Source: Engraulis encrasicolus (Eukaryota; Chordata; Actinopteri; Clupeiformes; Engraulidae). Taken from it: a stretch of DNA of 64,000 nt. Shown in pieces: positions 12,231 to 24,365 of the stretch. Where the stretch lies: positions 43,797,483-43,861,482 of the forward strand of contig NC_085867.1 in NCBI RefSeq assembly GCF_034702125.1, in the 5' to 3' direction. Numbering within the stretch: the stretch's first letter is position 1; every line of letters starts with the position of its first letter. Made by a program: the position numbers and the translations under genes. Below the pieces are notes generated by a model, which did not search any database, was not told the origin of the DNA, and worked only from the letters and a program-made list of their open reading frames with translations.

Positions 12231-12379
12231 CAGCACCTCAGGCCAGTAATTGCACTGGAAACCACATGAGAATTACTAGCAATGCGTGATTATAATAACT
12301 ATTAGCATACAATCACATGCAAATAGGAATTACTACAGAATTACCTCATTATTAGTGATGCATAATGTTAAGTGTTGCC

Positions 12380-12630
12380 CAGGGCCGTAACGAGACAAGT
12401 ACTGTGTACTGTACTGCATACTGTACATTTAGAATGCTTCAAACTCTTCAGTCAAACTCTTCAGTTTGTTTCCATTAACCACTGCCTTGAGGATAAATGG
12501 GGGTGGCACATACAGAATTTATCGTTGTTGATCATCATAAATTGATTGTCATCATAGATAAAGTTTACATTTGTGAAAAAAAAATACAGAGGTCATGACC
12601 TCTGTGTCCTCAATGGTAGTTACGGCCATG
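12380..12630. mobile_element. Non-autonomous hAT-like element, exact 8-bp TSD
   Basis: The left end is CAGGGCCGTAACGAG and the right end, inverted, is CATGGCCGTAACTACC. The element is 251 bp without coding capacity. The flanks 12372-12379 and 12631-12638 are both GTGTTGCC. Confidence 0.87.
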
Positions 12631-12805
12631 GTGTTGCCCACAGTGCTCTATGGCAAATAAGGTGTAAAGGCCACCACGTTAGAAAAAAACTTATTTTTTA
12701 TTAAATAATGTATTAATTAATGTATTTATTGTATACTGACCATTAACCTAATGAAACAAGTCACCAGAGTCAACCAAATCATTTTTGGCTTCAATTGTCC
12801 TTGTC

Positions 12806-13075
12806 CTAGCCTGGGAACTCCCATACTGCCTTAAGTTCTACACAATCGTTTCGATCTGAAAGACAGTCTGGCGAGGATGACTCATAACGTCCAAGATCAT
12901 GGGCACTGTGTCATAATGGCCAAGCATTCCGATCTTAACAGTTTCTCTGCCCAATCAGAGAGCAGGGCAGTGTGTCATAATAGCCAAGTATTCTCTCCCC
13001 TACGGAATTTAAAATAGGCAACTCCCCAGACCTAATCTCACTTGTGATTAGGTCTGGTGTTAACCAGGCAATCCT
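12806..13075. mobile_element. Probable MITE with AGCCTGG ends
   Basis: The left side starts CTAGCCTGGGAACTCC and the right side, inverted, reads GCCTGGTTAACACCAGACC. The interior has a direct repeat of GTGTCATAATGGCCAAG at about 12908 and 12971. No TSD was established. Confidence 0.45.
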
Positions 13076-13817
13076 TGTCCCACATTTGTGGTCTAACCTT
13101 TGTTGTCATAGAAGCCCTGTCGTAATCACATGCTCACATGTCCTCTTTGACATGATAGGATCCAAATAAGCAAATCAATAAAAAAATAACTATTAAATAG
13201 AAAGACAAATGAGAAAGACAAATGACAAGCTGTCTTTCATTTGTTTGATCTCTGCTGGTTTGTTGCAGGCTGTTTTCTCTCGTTTGATATTGTGCCCTCC
13301 TCTAAAACAATGCCATAAATCTTCCCCTTTCCCACTTGGTGCTAAAAGTAGGCTACTGAACAATGTAATACACAGACCACAATGCCACAGAATACCCTGG
13401 ACTCTCAACAGGGTCCCATCAATAATGTTTGCCTCCCCTGCCTTTTCATGTCATTCATCCAGCTTTGTGTGTTGTATTTTCTGTATAGTATATTTTTATA
13501 TCTGCCTTCTGGAGAGATGAAAAAGCTGGAGTGAAATAACTTGCAATGAAAGTGCCACATATACTGTATATTGCATTGTATATTGCATTCTTCGTAATAA
13601 GGTATCACTCCCGGTCACATTTCTCGGCATCATATGCAGTCTTGCACGTACGTACATAAATAACTGCAATCGACTGTAATTAGGTTGCAAACCTGACACC
13701 ACTAGGGATATGGTACGGGCACCAGAACAATAAAACCTTAAGTGAAATAACACCTTCCCATTTTGGTTTAAAAAAATGGGTGTTAAAATTCCAGAGTTAA
13801 CTTGTATAACTCCAGAC
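13076..13817. other. Non-coding stretch, nothing recognised
   Basis: A 103-codon plus-strand frame (13209-13520) lacks any recognisable domain and I do not call it a gene. Confidence 0.4.
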
Positions 13818-14540
13818 CAGTGTTAATTTTGTCGACTAGACTAAGACTAAATATATTAGTCGACTAACCTTTTGAGAGTTTAATCAACTAAATTCTGACT
13901 AACAAAAATGATCTGTGAAAGACTGAAACGAGACTAAAATGTTGAGGACTTTCAGTCGACTAAATAATGACTAAACATAGATATATGTTAATAAATGATT
14001 TGTGAAAGACTAAAAGTGACTAAGACGTAGACTTTTTTGGGGGGCTCAGACATAAATTGGTAAAACCACAACTAAAACCTATAAATTAATTGTTAATTGG
14101 TAATTAACCTTTAAAGGGACACTATGGGATTTAAAAAATGATTAATTAAAGCTGAATCCATCCACCGATTCTACTTTTAGCAGGCTGACCCTAACAAATG
14201 TTGGGGGAGAAGCTTCTCTAACGTAACAAAAATCCCTTTACGAATACGTAGCACCAGCAACATATTCACATTTGTATGTACTATTGACTGCTTTACCAGA
14301 ATGGCAATAAGTCTCAGTGCATTACTAAAGGCCTTGTGTTTTATTGTATTGTGACTTAAACTAAAGACTAAAATGTTTAGACTAAAACTAGACAAAAATG
14401 TTGAAGACTTTTAGTCGACTAAATAATAACTAAACAAAAATGATTTTTGAAAGACTAAAAGCGACGAAGACTAAGAATGGACTTTGACACAAGACTAAGA
14501 CTAAGACTAAATAAAAAAATTGATGACAAAATTAACACTG
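13818..14540. mobile_element. hAT-like element with GACTAAA subrepeats, exact TSD
   Basis: The ends are CAGTGTTAATTTTGTCGAC and the inverted CAAAATTAACACTG, spanning 723 bp. The flanks 13810-13817 and 14541-14548 are both CTCCAGAC. The two halves carry many GACTAAA and AGTCGACTAA units. The centre (about 14115-14340) lacks these units, begins with TTTAAAGGGACACTA, and looks like a later insertion. Confidence 0.87.
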
Positions 14541-14548
14541 CTCCAGAC

Positions 14549-16157
14549 ACAGTATTTGCAACACTGAAGAATCAAATGACTCTAACAGTAGAGTTAAATA
14601 TCTGTGTAAAATTTAGCAAATGGCCAACATAATAATGCGATTACCAGCGCACCCTGCTCCAGGTGCCACCAGAGTTAAATATTTTTTTCCACATTTCACA
14701 GTGTTAATTAGAATTAATTATTAAAATTATTAAGAATTAATTTTGTAAAATGATACAGAAAGAGCAAAATGAACACTATTTTTGAGTGGGACTGATTACC
14801 AACCCACCCTGCTGCAGCCATCAGTGTTCAATCAGAAAGAGTAAGTTAAACTTAACACTACTTTTGAGTGGGACCAAATGTCATCTGTAAAAGACTTCAT
14901 TTCGACTTATTAACGTTAAAATAACAACGGTGTTTTACTGTGCACATTGAATAAGCAAGCAAGAGTCAACATCATAAAAAAACAAGAATAACATCTATAT
15001 AGTCAGGTCACCCTCACACTAATTCCGGGAAGCAATCTATGAGGGCAGACGGAACATTTCAATTTTCAATAAATCCATCTTATCCAATCACGTTGTTGTT
15101 TAAGAAGTCTGCGACTGGGGGAGAGAGGGACCTGCAGTGTTTTGAGTCGTGAGGCATTTAAATGACACCTAGTCTCAGACAGTTTTAGAAGAAGAGAGGC
15201 ATTAAAAAAGTATGTGCTTGCAGCAATATATTTGGATCCCAATGTCAGCCCAAGGTTGAATGGCAGCAATTTTGTTGTGTGAGTGAGAGTGTGCATGTGC
15301 ATGTGTGTGAAAGTGATGTGAGGATGGTAATGGGGGCTGATCAATATTAAATGCCTTCTGTGATCTATGTATTGATTGCGTACAGAATTTTATGCACTGA
15401 TGTGTAATTTTCTGCCATTGCCTTGGATCGACTTTTAAAATGGACGGGATTGAGTATGATGACCCCCAACCCCCCCTGCTGCCCTAAGGGTGCATAGAGG
15501 CATAGGGTCCAACCCATTATCTAACCTCTCCTCCTCTCCTTTTGCTTGTGGCCTCGTGCTTTGTGTCCTGCCCCCGTGGAGAAAACAATAAAGTTTCCCC
15601 GCTGTCAGCCTGCATGGGCACAGCAACTTTTGGGCAGCTTTTCTCCCTTCAACATCCCTATTGCACATGGGAAAATGTATAATTGAATTGTGATTTTGCG
15701 AGATATTTAATAAAACCAGAGACGGTTTAAATTAGAATAGAGAATCTTTGTCAATGAAGTCCTGTCTCACACCACAAGGCCAAAAGCAGGAGAGAATGCG
15801 ATGTTATGATACTGAGTCTGACCTATAGAGTGCATACATAGTTCTGTCATGACCTTATACATTAGAAAGCTACTGTATGTAGCCTAACTCACACACAGGA
15901 AACATAGAAGTCTCTTGATTTGTGGGAATATAAGGTAGACATATAAGGAAATCGGCATAGAATAATTTCTGTGTGTGTCTTTGTGTGTGTGCATGCGTAC
16001 ATGCTTCCGTGTGGGATTTGTTAGATGCAGCTTGGCCGCTCTTTGTTGCCCCAAGCGTGGATAATACAGCATCTGCACTCAGACAAGAGCTGTTTGCTCA
16101 GAATCTCAAAGCCTTCATCGGACAGCTTCATGTAAAAGCCTACCTTCTGTGTTTCTC
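14549..16157. other. Unassigned DNA; left part resembles transposon subterminal sequence
   Basis: From 14550 to 14945 there are repeated GAGTTAAAT and TTAACACTA-like motifs. They resemble those at 23075-23465 and may be the end of a related element. From 14946 to 16157 I see no gene or assignable repeat. Confidence 0.35.
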
Positions 16158-16254
16158 TCTCTCTCTTTCTCTCTCTCGGTCTCTCTTCTCAATCTCTCCC
16201 AGCCTGTCGTCCTCTTCTTTCTTTGTATTGTCTCTTCTGTTTGTCTCTCTCCCT

Positions 16255-16300
<46 letters not shown>

Positions 16301-16480
16301 CACTCCCTCTCTCTGTGTATTGAAATAGATGCTGTAAACAGTCTCGTGTGGAATGACATTGTTTGAGAAAGGAGAGGGGTTCTCTCCCTCTGCCTCTGTC
16401 TCTCTCTCTGTCTCTCTCTGTGACTCTGTCTGTCAACCTCTCCCTCTTTCTCCCTCTGTCTCTCTCTCTTTCTCTCTGGA
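16158..16480. repeat. (CT)n-rich low-complexity region, two blocks
   Basis: Two pyrimidine-rich blocks (16158-16315 and 16382-16478) of CTCTCT, CCCTCC and CTCTGT lie on either side of duplicated sequence. GGAATGACATTGTTTGAGAA (about 16349) resembles GGAGTGGCATTGTTCATGAA (about 16478), so the blocks may be a local duplication. Confidence 0.75.
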
Positions 16481-16721
16481 GTGGCATTGTTCATGAAAGG
16501 GAAGAGAGGGGTTCGAGGTGTACCCAGTTTAGCTGCACAACTCTCAATAGCTCAGAGCATCCATCCATTCCATGTTACACACCTCTTTCCTCTTTGTTTT
16601 CATGTCTCAAGGCACGCACTCGCACTAAACAATGCATTTGTGCGTGCAAAGGTTTGTTTTCGAGTGACTTGGTGTTTTCCCTATAAATGTTTCAGTGCCA
16701 TGTAACAGGATCAGGGTCACT

Positions 16722-17270
16722 GACAGCTTTTACCGGGCTCCGGGGCAAAGCCATCCAAAAGGCCCCCCTTCCCTTCCCAATACATAGGAATTAGGGCTGT
16801 GTTCAAAAGATCGAATCGCGATCCAATATCGATTTGCGTTCGAAAAGGGCAATATCGATTCACAACTTTGTGGATCGATCTTCTGTAGATCATTATAGGC
16901 GCTATTTTCTCAACCACATCCTGTAGCTCTCTTCCACAGTTTCCCACTTATTTCTCACATACCAAGGTATTTCATGTTTGTGTGGGCATCAAAGGCTGAG
17001 ATATTTATTTATTATAGTCGGTCTTAGAATTCTAGGCATAAATGGGTTTAAGTGACAACCCAGCAATACAAAAGATCGATATCAAATTGAATTGGATCGG
17101 ATCGGATCGTGGATCGAATCGGATCTCAACCTTCCGGATCGGAATCGAATCGATCCAGGAAATTTGGATCGATTCCCAGCCCTAATAGGAATGTAATGAG
17201 AACCCCATTCTTAGCCCCCTCTCTCCCTGGGCCCAGGACGACTGAGCCCTTTGCCCCCTCTACAAGTGTT
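16722..17270 (-). repeat. GGGCCC-type repeat, minus copy, split by a hAT element
   Basis: Removing 16792-17184 plus one TSD copy joins a continuous sequence. On the minus strand it reads in the same order as the copy at 42038-42182: CTGGGCCCAGGGAG, a GGGG/CCATT-type centre, then a GGGCC stretch, then AAAGCTGTCA. Confidence 0.55.
16792..17184. mobile_element. hAT-like MITE, GATCGATT-rich, exact 8-bp TSD
   Basis: The ends are TAGGGCTGTG and the inverted TAGGGCTGGGAATCGATCC, spanning 393 bp. The interior is dominated by GATCGAATCG-like units. The flanks 16784-16791 and 17185-17192 are both ATAGGAAT. It sits inside an older GGGCCC-type repeat. Confidence 0.88.
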
Positions 17271-17426
17271 GGCTTCCCTGAATAGGATGAAGTGGCTATT
17301 ATATTGGAGTAATTCTTTTTTTTCTTCTTCATCATCTTCTTCACCACTTGAGAATATGGAGGTCTTTAGACTCTGCTGCTGGAAGCTAAAAGCCTCAGCC
17401 TGAGGTCTGAATAACTGCCGTCTCAA

Positions 17427-17572
17427 CTGCCGGGTCAGTTGTCTCAGGCCCAGGGAGACTTGGAGCCCAGAGGTGAGTCCCCATTACATTGTATGTAGTG
17501 AGTGTGGGGGGGGGGGGGACCTTTAAGATGATTTTGTCCCACGCCCAGCCAAAGCTGTCAGCGGCACTGACT
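17427..17572 (+). repeat. GGGCCC-type repeat, plus copy
   Basis: The order CAGGCCCAGGGAG, GAGTCCCCATTACATTG, GGACCTTTAAGATGATTTTG and CAGCCAAAGCTGTCAGC matches other copies. It includes a G-run at about 17508-17518. Confidence 0.55.
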
Positions 17573-17940
17573 GCCGTCTCCTGAGAATACCAGCCATTCT
17601 TCCATTATGGCGCACCTCGCCGAGCAATTACCATGTGTGGGTTAAAAAAGGAAAGCGTTTGCATGTAATTGGACAGTGTGCTACCTGAGCTGTATCAGGA
17701 TCGACATCTCCCATGACACTGCTGGCACTTTTTGTGGACATTTTGGGGATTTTTTTTTCTTTGTCCACAGTTGACGATGTGTTGTGATGACTAAAAAGAT
17801 TTCTGAATTTATGACGAATACTTTCTGTAACAGGCCTATACCTATTATATTCAACAATATTATAATATAAAGCCTTATGCTCATTGGATGATTTACTAAT
17901 CCTTTTTGTGCGGGATGTGACTATCAATGTCAGAATATCT
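17573..17940. other. Non-coding stretch, nothing recognised
   Basis: No gene or complete repeat seen. Confidence 0.35.
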
Positions 17941-18312
17941 TAGGGTATTTTCACACCTATAAGTGAACCAAACTCAGTCCTTTTTAAAAAGTGAACCGAC
18001 AGCAAAAGGACTCAGTTCTGTTTTTGTTCATATTATGACTGTAAAAGAACTAGCTGCTCTTTCTGGTCCTATTAGGCTTTTATGGTATGTCAGTCCTCTT
18101 TTTGATCATGCCTGGTCGTGTAGAGCTCTCCTTAGGTGATTCACCCAGTCACCCAGCGAACCGTATTGAGACCGCTTCAATAAAGGTCTCAGTGCGGTTC
18201 ACTTCCGAGAGGTCTGGGTACACTTTGGAGCCTTCACATATGCACAGAAAATGCTGAGTCACAGGTCTGAGTTCACTTAAATGGCTGAAAGGGACCAGGT
18301 GTGAACCCTATC
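17941..18312. mobile_element. MITE with TAGGG...TCACACCT inverted ends
   Basis: The left end is TAGGGTATTTTCACACCT and the right end, inverted, is TAGGGTTCACACCTGG. The interior has GTGAACC and GGTTCAC motifs in both orientations. No convincing TSD, so the superfamily is undetermined. Confidence 0.65.
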
Positions 18313-19897
18313 AGTCAAGACTTTGAAAGTTTCTCAGTGCAGAAGTCCATCATCTACTCTTAGCTTAGAGATTTGTTTTAAATGGTGAAAGATGCCTCCC
18401 ATCGTTTTAGTGCACTGACTTGATTAATGATGTGCCATATGCTGTTTGAATGTCACTCTTTTAAATGCTAATAGATTAGGCTGTTCATGAACATTTTATC
18501 ATCTGTTGAACTACCACTACTTGGTACTCGAAAAAGTTTTTTCTTCTGTATTTATTTGTTATATTTATGTTTTATATCTCAGCTGACCTGTATTTTATCT
18601 GTGCAATGTGGTGCTTTTTGTATTACTTTTGTCACTTAGTCTTCAGGGGAACATTAGTATAAACTCAAAGAATAGAAAGTCTTTGTAAGTGCTGTATCTG
18701 ATGTTTGCTCTTAATCACAGTGCTGTTGACAAAACCAAAACAGTGCGCCCCGGTGCACTCATCACTAATTCAAGGCGTCTTGCCCAGGTCTTCAAGGGAG
18801 GTGTTTTGATTTGGTAAAATGCGAATGTGAATTGCTGCTGACTGCTGGCTGTCTGTTCAGTAAATTCACACAGAATAATGTTTGAGTTTGTTCACCAGAG
18901 GTGGGGGGGTGTTCTCATCTTCAGACAGAAAACAACAACAACAACAACAACAGAGATTTTTCATGCGAGTCATCGAACAGGTAGATCACTCAGTATGGGT
19001 GAAATCACCTTCGTGAGAAGCGAAGGAAGTAGGGAATTCAGTCTGCATGTTTTGAGAACACTTTATAAAAATGGTGCATTATAGAGATGTATTAACACTT
19101 GGCAAACAGTGAACTAATTATAAACAACCCATTAACAAATGTTTGTAAATGAGTAGGGAGTACTTTACTAATGTAACCGAGGTCTGTCATCCTCCGTAGT
19201 CTGTCACTCAGGGCCTGAACCCCTGACCTACCAGTCAACGCTCCTGATACCGGTAGTTCTTAGGCTTACGTTCAATGTAAACAATAAATACACTACAATG
19301 TCCACATAAAATCTCTTAACCTGTTAAAACACGTCGTTATACATTTGTTGTTACCAGAATGGCAATGACCAAGTCGTAGTGCATTACTAAATTGTCATTG
19401 TAGAGAAGTAATATGGTAATATTACAAAGTCATAGTGCAGTTATTTACTAAGTGTTAATAAAGTTTTATCCGGTACAGTTATTATAAAATTATACCCATG
19501 TCCTGTGTGTGAGAACTGTTGAAGCCAGAAACTCCGCCTCTGTTTACATACAATCCTCTCTATAAATATAAAATAAGTATTAGCACTTGAACTGAGACAC
19601 ACACAGTTGCCCCCTAATTATCATGTCTTGTCAGAGACACAGGCAGGCAGAGGGTGTAATTTAACTGCCTGCCTACTGACCTAAAAGAAAATCAATATCT
19701 TTGAGCTTAATTGCATTTTCTTTTAGTGTGTTGTTGTGTAAGAGGGTAAATGGGCTTTGTAGGTGATATAAAGATTAGAAGGTAGGGCACTAAGAAACAT
19801 TAAGAATGTATCATCACGTGTCTTGTAATCGCAAGAAGCATTTCCAGACTGAGGACCACAGAACACTCAACCAACTAGAAAAGCACCCAGAGTGTGC
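18313..19897. other. Unassigned DNA
   Basis: An (ACA)n tract lies at about 18930-18952. The part from about 19050 to 19480 contains ACACTTTATAAA and TTAACACTTGG motifs suggestive of an old MITE, but no end pair could be placed. No gene. Confidence 0.35.
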
Positions 19898-21735
19898 AGA
19901 CCTCCGCCAAGGATGTTGATACTACTGTGCACATATATCAGTGTGTGATTTGTTTAACTTTTGTTTTGAGGAAGTTTGCCATTCAATATAATATAAAGAG
20001 AAAGGAGGATTAGAAAGTCTAACCGTTCGTGTAACCGAATCCCAAAAGTTTCCACTGCGCATCCCCTTCTACATCCCCCTCCCCCAACGACATCAAAACA
20101 ACCTAGAAACAGACCCTGCACGTCATACAAAATACACGTTTTTTGATGTTGATGAACGTCGACCAAAATGCAATAGCCTGTGCTTTTTGTAATGAAGGTT
20201 GTTTGTAATTAAGGTGCTTGTTAACTTCTCTAAATAGGCTATAGAGTGATAGCTTTAAGCCTCATGACAAATTAAAAGCAAATATCGTTGTCAATTTAAA
20301 CATCCCTCTCAGACTCATGGCGAATGTTTTAGGTTATTAACCTAATCTAGCCTTATGCGCAAAAGGTAAAAATCAACCTACTTGAAAGCTTGTAATCACG
20401 CGCTAGAACTGCAGCCTAATTAGTGAAGGGAATGTAATGATTTTGACCAACAGCACTAAACAACCAAAGAAGGGTTAGGCCTATTTTTTTTCCTACGATG
20501 GTATGCATTATTGTCATGGGTCACTGGTTGGTCTTGGCGCTGTCGGCTGAAGTGCATTTTCCTCTCCGTATTCCTCATGGGAAATCACTATTCACCGTTG
20601 TTAATCAGTTCACGTAGGCCTACATTGCTGTTGCGCTTTGAGGTCCATCTCGCAACTGTGGTTAACTTTAAATTCAGTGAAGGGGGTGTAATGCATTTGA
20701 CCAGCATTGTGAACTTACACAGCCACAAATTCCATATTTTTGGCGATGGTAGGCTACCTAATTGTCAACCAAAATGATCTGCGGTGGCCACTGTCCATCT
20801 CGCAACAGTGCACATCCACTTCACACACATTTTAACTTCAACGAGGGTGTAGCCTACAGGTTGCCAGCTGATGAGCAACTTTTTAGGTTGATGTTGGAGC
20901 GTCAAATGAGACATTCGCAGCCCGTTCCGTAGGCAAGGCTACTGCTTAATGGCGCAGGCAAATCCGTGTGGAATATTCCCGGTGCTCGGCCATTATGCAT
21001 CCTGTCGGGCATTGTGATCCCTGTCCATCTCGCAAACAACTTGGGGTTCACTTTAAATGTAGCTAAGGGGATGGAATGAATTTTACCAGAATTGTGAACG
21101 TACATTCTTATTTTGGCAAGGGAGCCTAATAAATTCGACAGCATTGTGAACCCAAGTCACAGTCCACAACAGCATTGTTAACTTACACGACCACATATTC
21201 CATATTTTTGACAACGTAATTAATTAGACAGAATTGCCAACCTAAACTATCTGCGGGCGTGGTCACTGTCCATCTCGCAACAGCAATGATAAAAAAAATA
21301 AAGGCCAACACAATCACAAATTCCATATTTTTGGCAGCGGTGGTAATTCATTTGACAGGATGCTGCCTGCGGCTGAGCAACATTATGAAATGCACTTGGC
21401 GTTGGAGCTGGGGAGCTATTTTTCTTCCCGTGTAGAAGCGCTGAATGACAAGGGGGAGGCATTCGATGTGCTCAGGGGGGAGGAGGGAGATGTGCTCAGG
21501 GGGGAGGAGGGAGATGTGATCCAGACCTGCCCCCCGCCCTGCACACTGCAGTTGAACATACTTGGAGTGAAGCGCAGGCACGCCAGTGCTTGGGAGCTCG
21601 CGCGCACCTTGTGGCAGGCAGTGAAATAGCAGGGAACGAACGAACGAACAAACAGGAAAAAAATAGCAGGGAACGAACGAACACAGACAACACAGAGACT
21701 CAGGTGATCACATAACCTCCTGGCGGAGGTAATAA
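19898..21735. mobile_element. Possible 1.8-kb element with CCTCCGCC ends and internal repeats
   Basis: The left side has ACCTCCGCCAAGGATGTT and the right side, inverted, has ACCTCCGCCAGGAGGTTAT. These match over most of 18 bases and could be terminal repeats. The interior is an array of diverged units (see 20400-21360). No transposase frame or TSD was found. Confidence 0.4.
20400..21360. repeat. Degenerate long-period tandem array
   Basis: Shared motifs recur in similar order. GTCCATCTCGCAA occurs near 20645, 20796, 21023 and 21268. Variants of AAATTCCATATTTTTGGC, GTGAAGGG..TGTAATG and GACCAGCATTGTGAAC recur between them. Units are about 150-250 bp and heavily diverged. Confidence 0.6.
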
Positions 21736-21794
21736 TTCAATAGGGCTGAGAAGGCTGTCATGCAAGGCATTGGTATGTTCGTCTCTCCCACTAA

Positions 21795-22132
21795 CCGCAG
21801 AGATACACCAGCGGCGATCTGAGCGAGTCGAGCGACGGAAGTAATTGACTTTGTATTGAGTCGAGAGACAAAAGCGATTCTGGAGACTAGAGCGATTTGC
21901 GCGACGAGCGCGACAATTTGAAGTTGAAATCTTTTAAACTTTCTATGACGCGGTTCGGCGACAAGCCGCGACAGCCAATGACTGTATAGAGGTCAGTGAC
22001 CACAGCCAATGGGAATGCTTGAATGCTTTGCCTCGTGCCTGTACGGACATACTCTAGTCTCCTCAATCTCTCATATCGCTTGCTGCTACACTCTGTCGCT
22101 TGAATCGCGTCGCCGCTGGTGTATCTCTGCGG
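21795..22132. mobile_element. PIF/Harbinger-like MITE with TAA target duplication
   Basis: The ends are CCGCAGAGATACACCAGC and the exact inverse, spanning 338 bp, flanked by TAA on both sides (21792-21794 and 22133-22135). The interior is rich in GCGAC/GTCGC and CGAGCG. A 3-bp TWA-type TSD is the known Harbinger signature. A relative lies at 31951-32305. Confidence 0.75.
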
Positions 22133-22203
22133 TAATACTGAATGTCAGACTGAAACAATGTATTCACCACAAAAAAACAAACAGTTCAGGAATAAAAAAA
22201 GTG

Positions 22204-22461
22204 GGTAACACTTACTTGATGCTGGTGTCACATGTACGACACAACAGTGCCATAACAGTCGTAATGCAGTCATGCATGTGTCATAAGCATTATGTCAATC
22301 AATGTCAAACAAGTTATGATTTCGGCTTTGGTAAAGACAGCCCAAACAGTGTCAACTTTTAATGACCATAGAACGTCTCTGACATTGGCATCATGTTTAT
22401 GACTCATCCATGACTGTGTCATGACACCGTTTTGACACTATTATGACACTGTTGTCATTAG
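22204..22461 (+). mobile_element. GGTAACACTT-ended element, left half
   Basis: It begins GGTAACACTTACTTGATGC and contains many GTCATAA/TTATGAC motifs, like the ends of the elements at 37639 and 58868. No inverted right end is present before the next repeat starts. Confidence 0.5.
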
Positions 22462-22600
22462 TGGTGTGGATCGGCACTGCCCTCACGATCCGATTCGATC
22501 ACGATTTGGCAGGTAGCGATTCGATTTGATTCGATTCTATGCGATCCGATCCGATTCAATTCTACAATGCATTGCAATGCATTACATTTCTACTGAAAGC
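22462..22600 (+). mobile_element. hAT-like fragment, CGATTCGAT-rich
   Basis: It starts TAGTGGTGTGGATCGGC and carries GATCCGATTCGATC units similar in style to the complete element at 16792-17184. The other end was not found. Confidence 0.4.
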
Positions 22601-23074
22601 AAAGCAAATGTTTAATCAGTCATGATGAGACAATACAAGTAGTCAGATACTGAGCAACAATTTATTGGCTGTTTTCTGTATCAGTCTGTATCAGTCTTGC
22701 AATGTTTTGAAGTTCTTTTTTTTTTTTTTTGGTCGAATTCGAATTTTTGGTCTGATACCTTTTGGTCTGACATAGCTAAGTGGCCAGTAGACAGTTGATG
22801 GGAAACGCTTCGCCTTTGACCGTCGGGAGAGATTAACCAGAAAACCAACCCAAAAACGGTGTTGCATTGTGTGAACATTTTAGGTCAATTATGTTCTCCT
22901 CTAAAAAATATCACTATGTCGATGACATTTTCCCCCAAAAATCAAATAGCAGCTCCAAAATAATAGAAAGCGGCATATCCATTTTTTAGAGGAGAGTAAT
23001 GTTCATATACACAGCAAAAACCGGAGGGTTGAATCAACTCCCACAGAGTCAATTTTAACATTTTTTGCGGGTTT

Positions 23075-23465
23075 ATTTGGCTCCACACTCTAAAGAGTTA
23101 AATTAACATTTTCAATATAGTTAATATTTAACACTGTGCCAAGAGTTACTTTTTAACTCCCTAAACTGGGTTAAAGTAACACTATATAGAGTTACATTGA
23201 AACTTTATCAGAGTTCATTTTTCACTCCCTAAACTGGGTTAACTTAACACTGCATTGAGTTACATTAACACTATATCAGAGTTCCTTTTCAACTCCCTAC
23301 ATAAGGTTAAATTAACACTATATCGATATACATTAACACTATGTCAGAGTTCCTTTTTAACTCCTTAAACTGGGTTAAATTAACACTATATCGATTTACA
23401 TTAACACTAAATCAGAGCTCCTTTTAACTTCCTAAACTGGGTTAAATCGACACAACATACTTTAA
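23075..23465. repeat. Approximately 60-bp tandem repeats near the left end
   Basis: About six imperfect units contain CTCCCTAAACTGGGTTAA, TTAACACTATAT and ATCAGAGTTCC. Reduced versions of GAGTT/TTAACA occur near the right end of the 7.2-kb block, as expected for transposase-binding subterminal repeats. Confidence 0.75.
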
Positions 23466-24004
23466 AAATTAATTCCAAGAAAAATGCGTCTTCAAAAACA
23501 CAATTTATTTTAACTTTTTAGAATTGTTGACCAATGCATTAATTAAGATCAATTTAAAAAACAAAATACAAAAATGCATAATATTTCAGATCTCTTTTTT
23601 ATTGCTGAACAATGAAGGTAATTAACAATACATTTCATAATATACTATAAAGATGCAAATCACAGCAGTGTAGCATTAACACATGATAGCATTGGAGCAA
23701 TAAAACCTTAATTGAATTTACATGCGTCTTTGTATCCTCTGATCACTCATGACTGAAAAGACTCAACTACATCATAGCAACATTGCTATGACATTACCAA
23801 GAGCCTTAAGTAACAGGTTAAAACTCAGTCATTACAATATTGGTGACAGTAAAGGCTCTGCTGAAAGGGGTTAAAGGAAATGGTTCAGTTTTACCAATGT
23901 ACCATTTGATTTCAGTGACACTGTAGAATTATAGAATTTCAAAAATTTAGTTTCACCTTACCTTTTGTATAGCACACTGTAAAACAGCACATTAAAATGT
24001 TTAA

Positions 24005-24365
24005 AGGGACACTGTGCAGGAAATAGTCAAAAAAGGTACTGCAACTATGCTGCTCATTGAAACTGGGTTGCCTATTGCCAAATTTGATATTTACATGAAC
24101 GTTTACTAAGTAATAAACAAATATTTTCAAGTATGGTCCAAGTACGGTCCATTTTTGCAGCTAAAAATGGCTGTTTATGGAAATTCAAAATGGCGGACCA
24201 TGGAGAAGATCCCCCTTTTCATGTATGAAAAATGCATTTTTTTTCAGTCATAATGAATACTTAGAATTTGATAGTGGTGGTAAATATTCATGAAAAAGGT
24301 AACATTATTGAATGGGTAGCATGAATTCTGGAAATAAACAACAAAAAATCTCACACAGTGTCCCT
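24005..24365. mobile_element. Complete TTAA-type MITE
   Basis: Inverted ends AGGGACACTGTG and CACAGTGTCCCT bound 361 bp, flanked on both sides by TTAA (24001-24004 and 24366-24369). The interior has TTCAAAATGGCGGACCATGG. TTAA targets are known for piggyBac and Kolobok transposons. A second copy at 58744 and a fragment at 4255 belong to the same family. Confidence 0.82.

Noticed and set aside
16140..16494. Arg-Glu-rich minus-strand frames of 62-115 codons
   Set aside because: They are translations of (GA)n low-complexity sequence.
20400..21360. CRISPR-like array of repeats and spacers
   Set aside because: Units are long, diverged and not separated by uniform unique spacers, and the DNA is of animal type.
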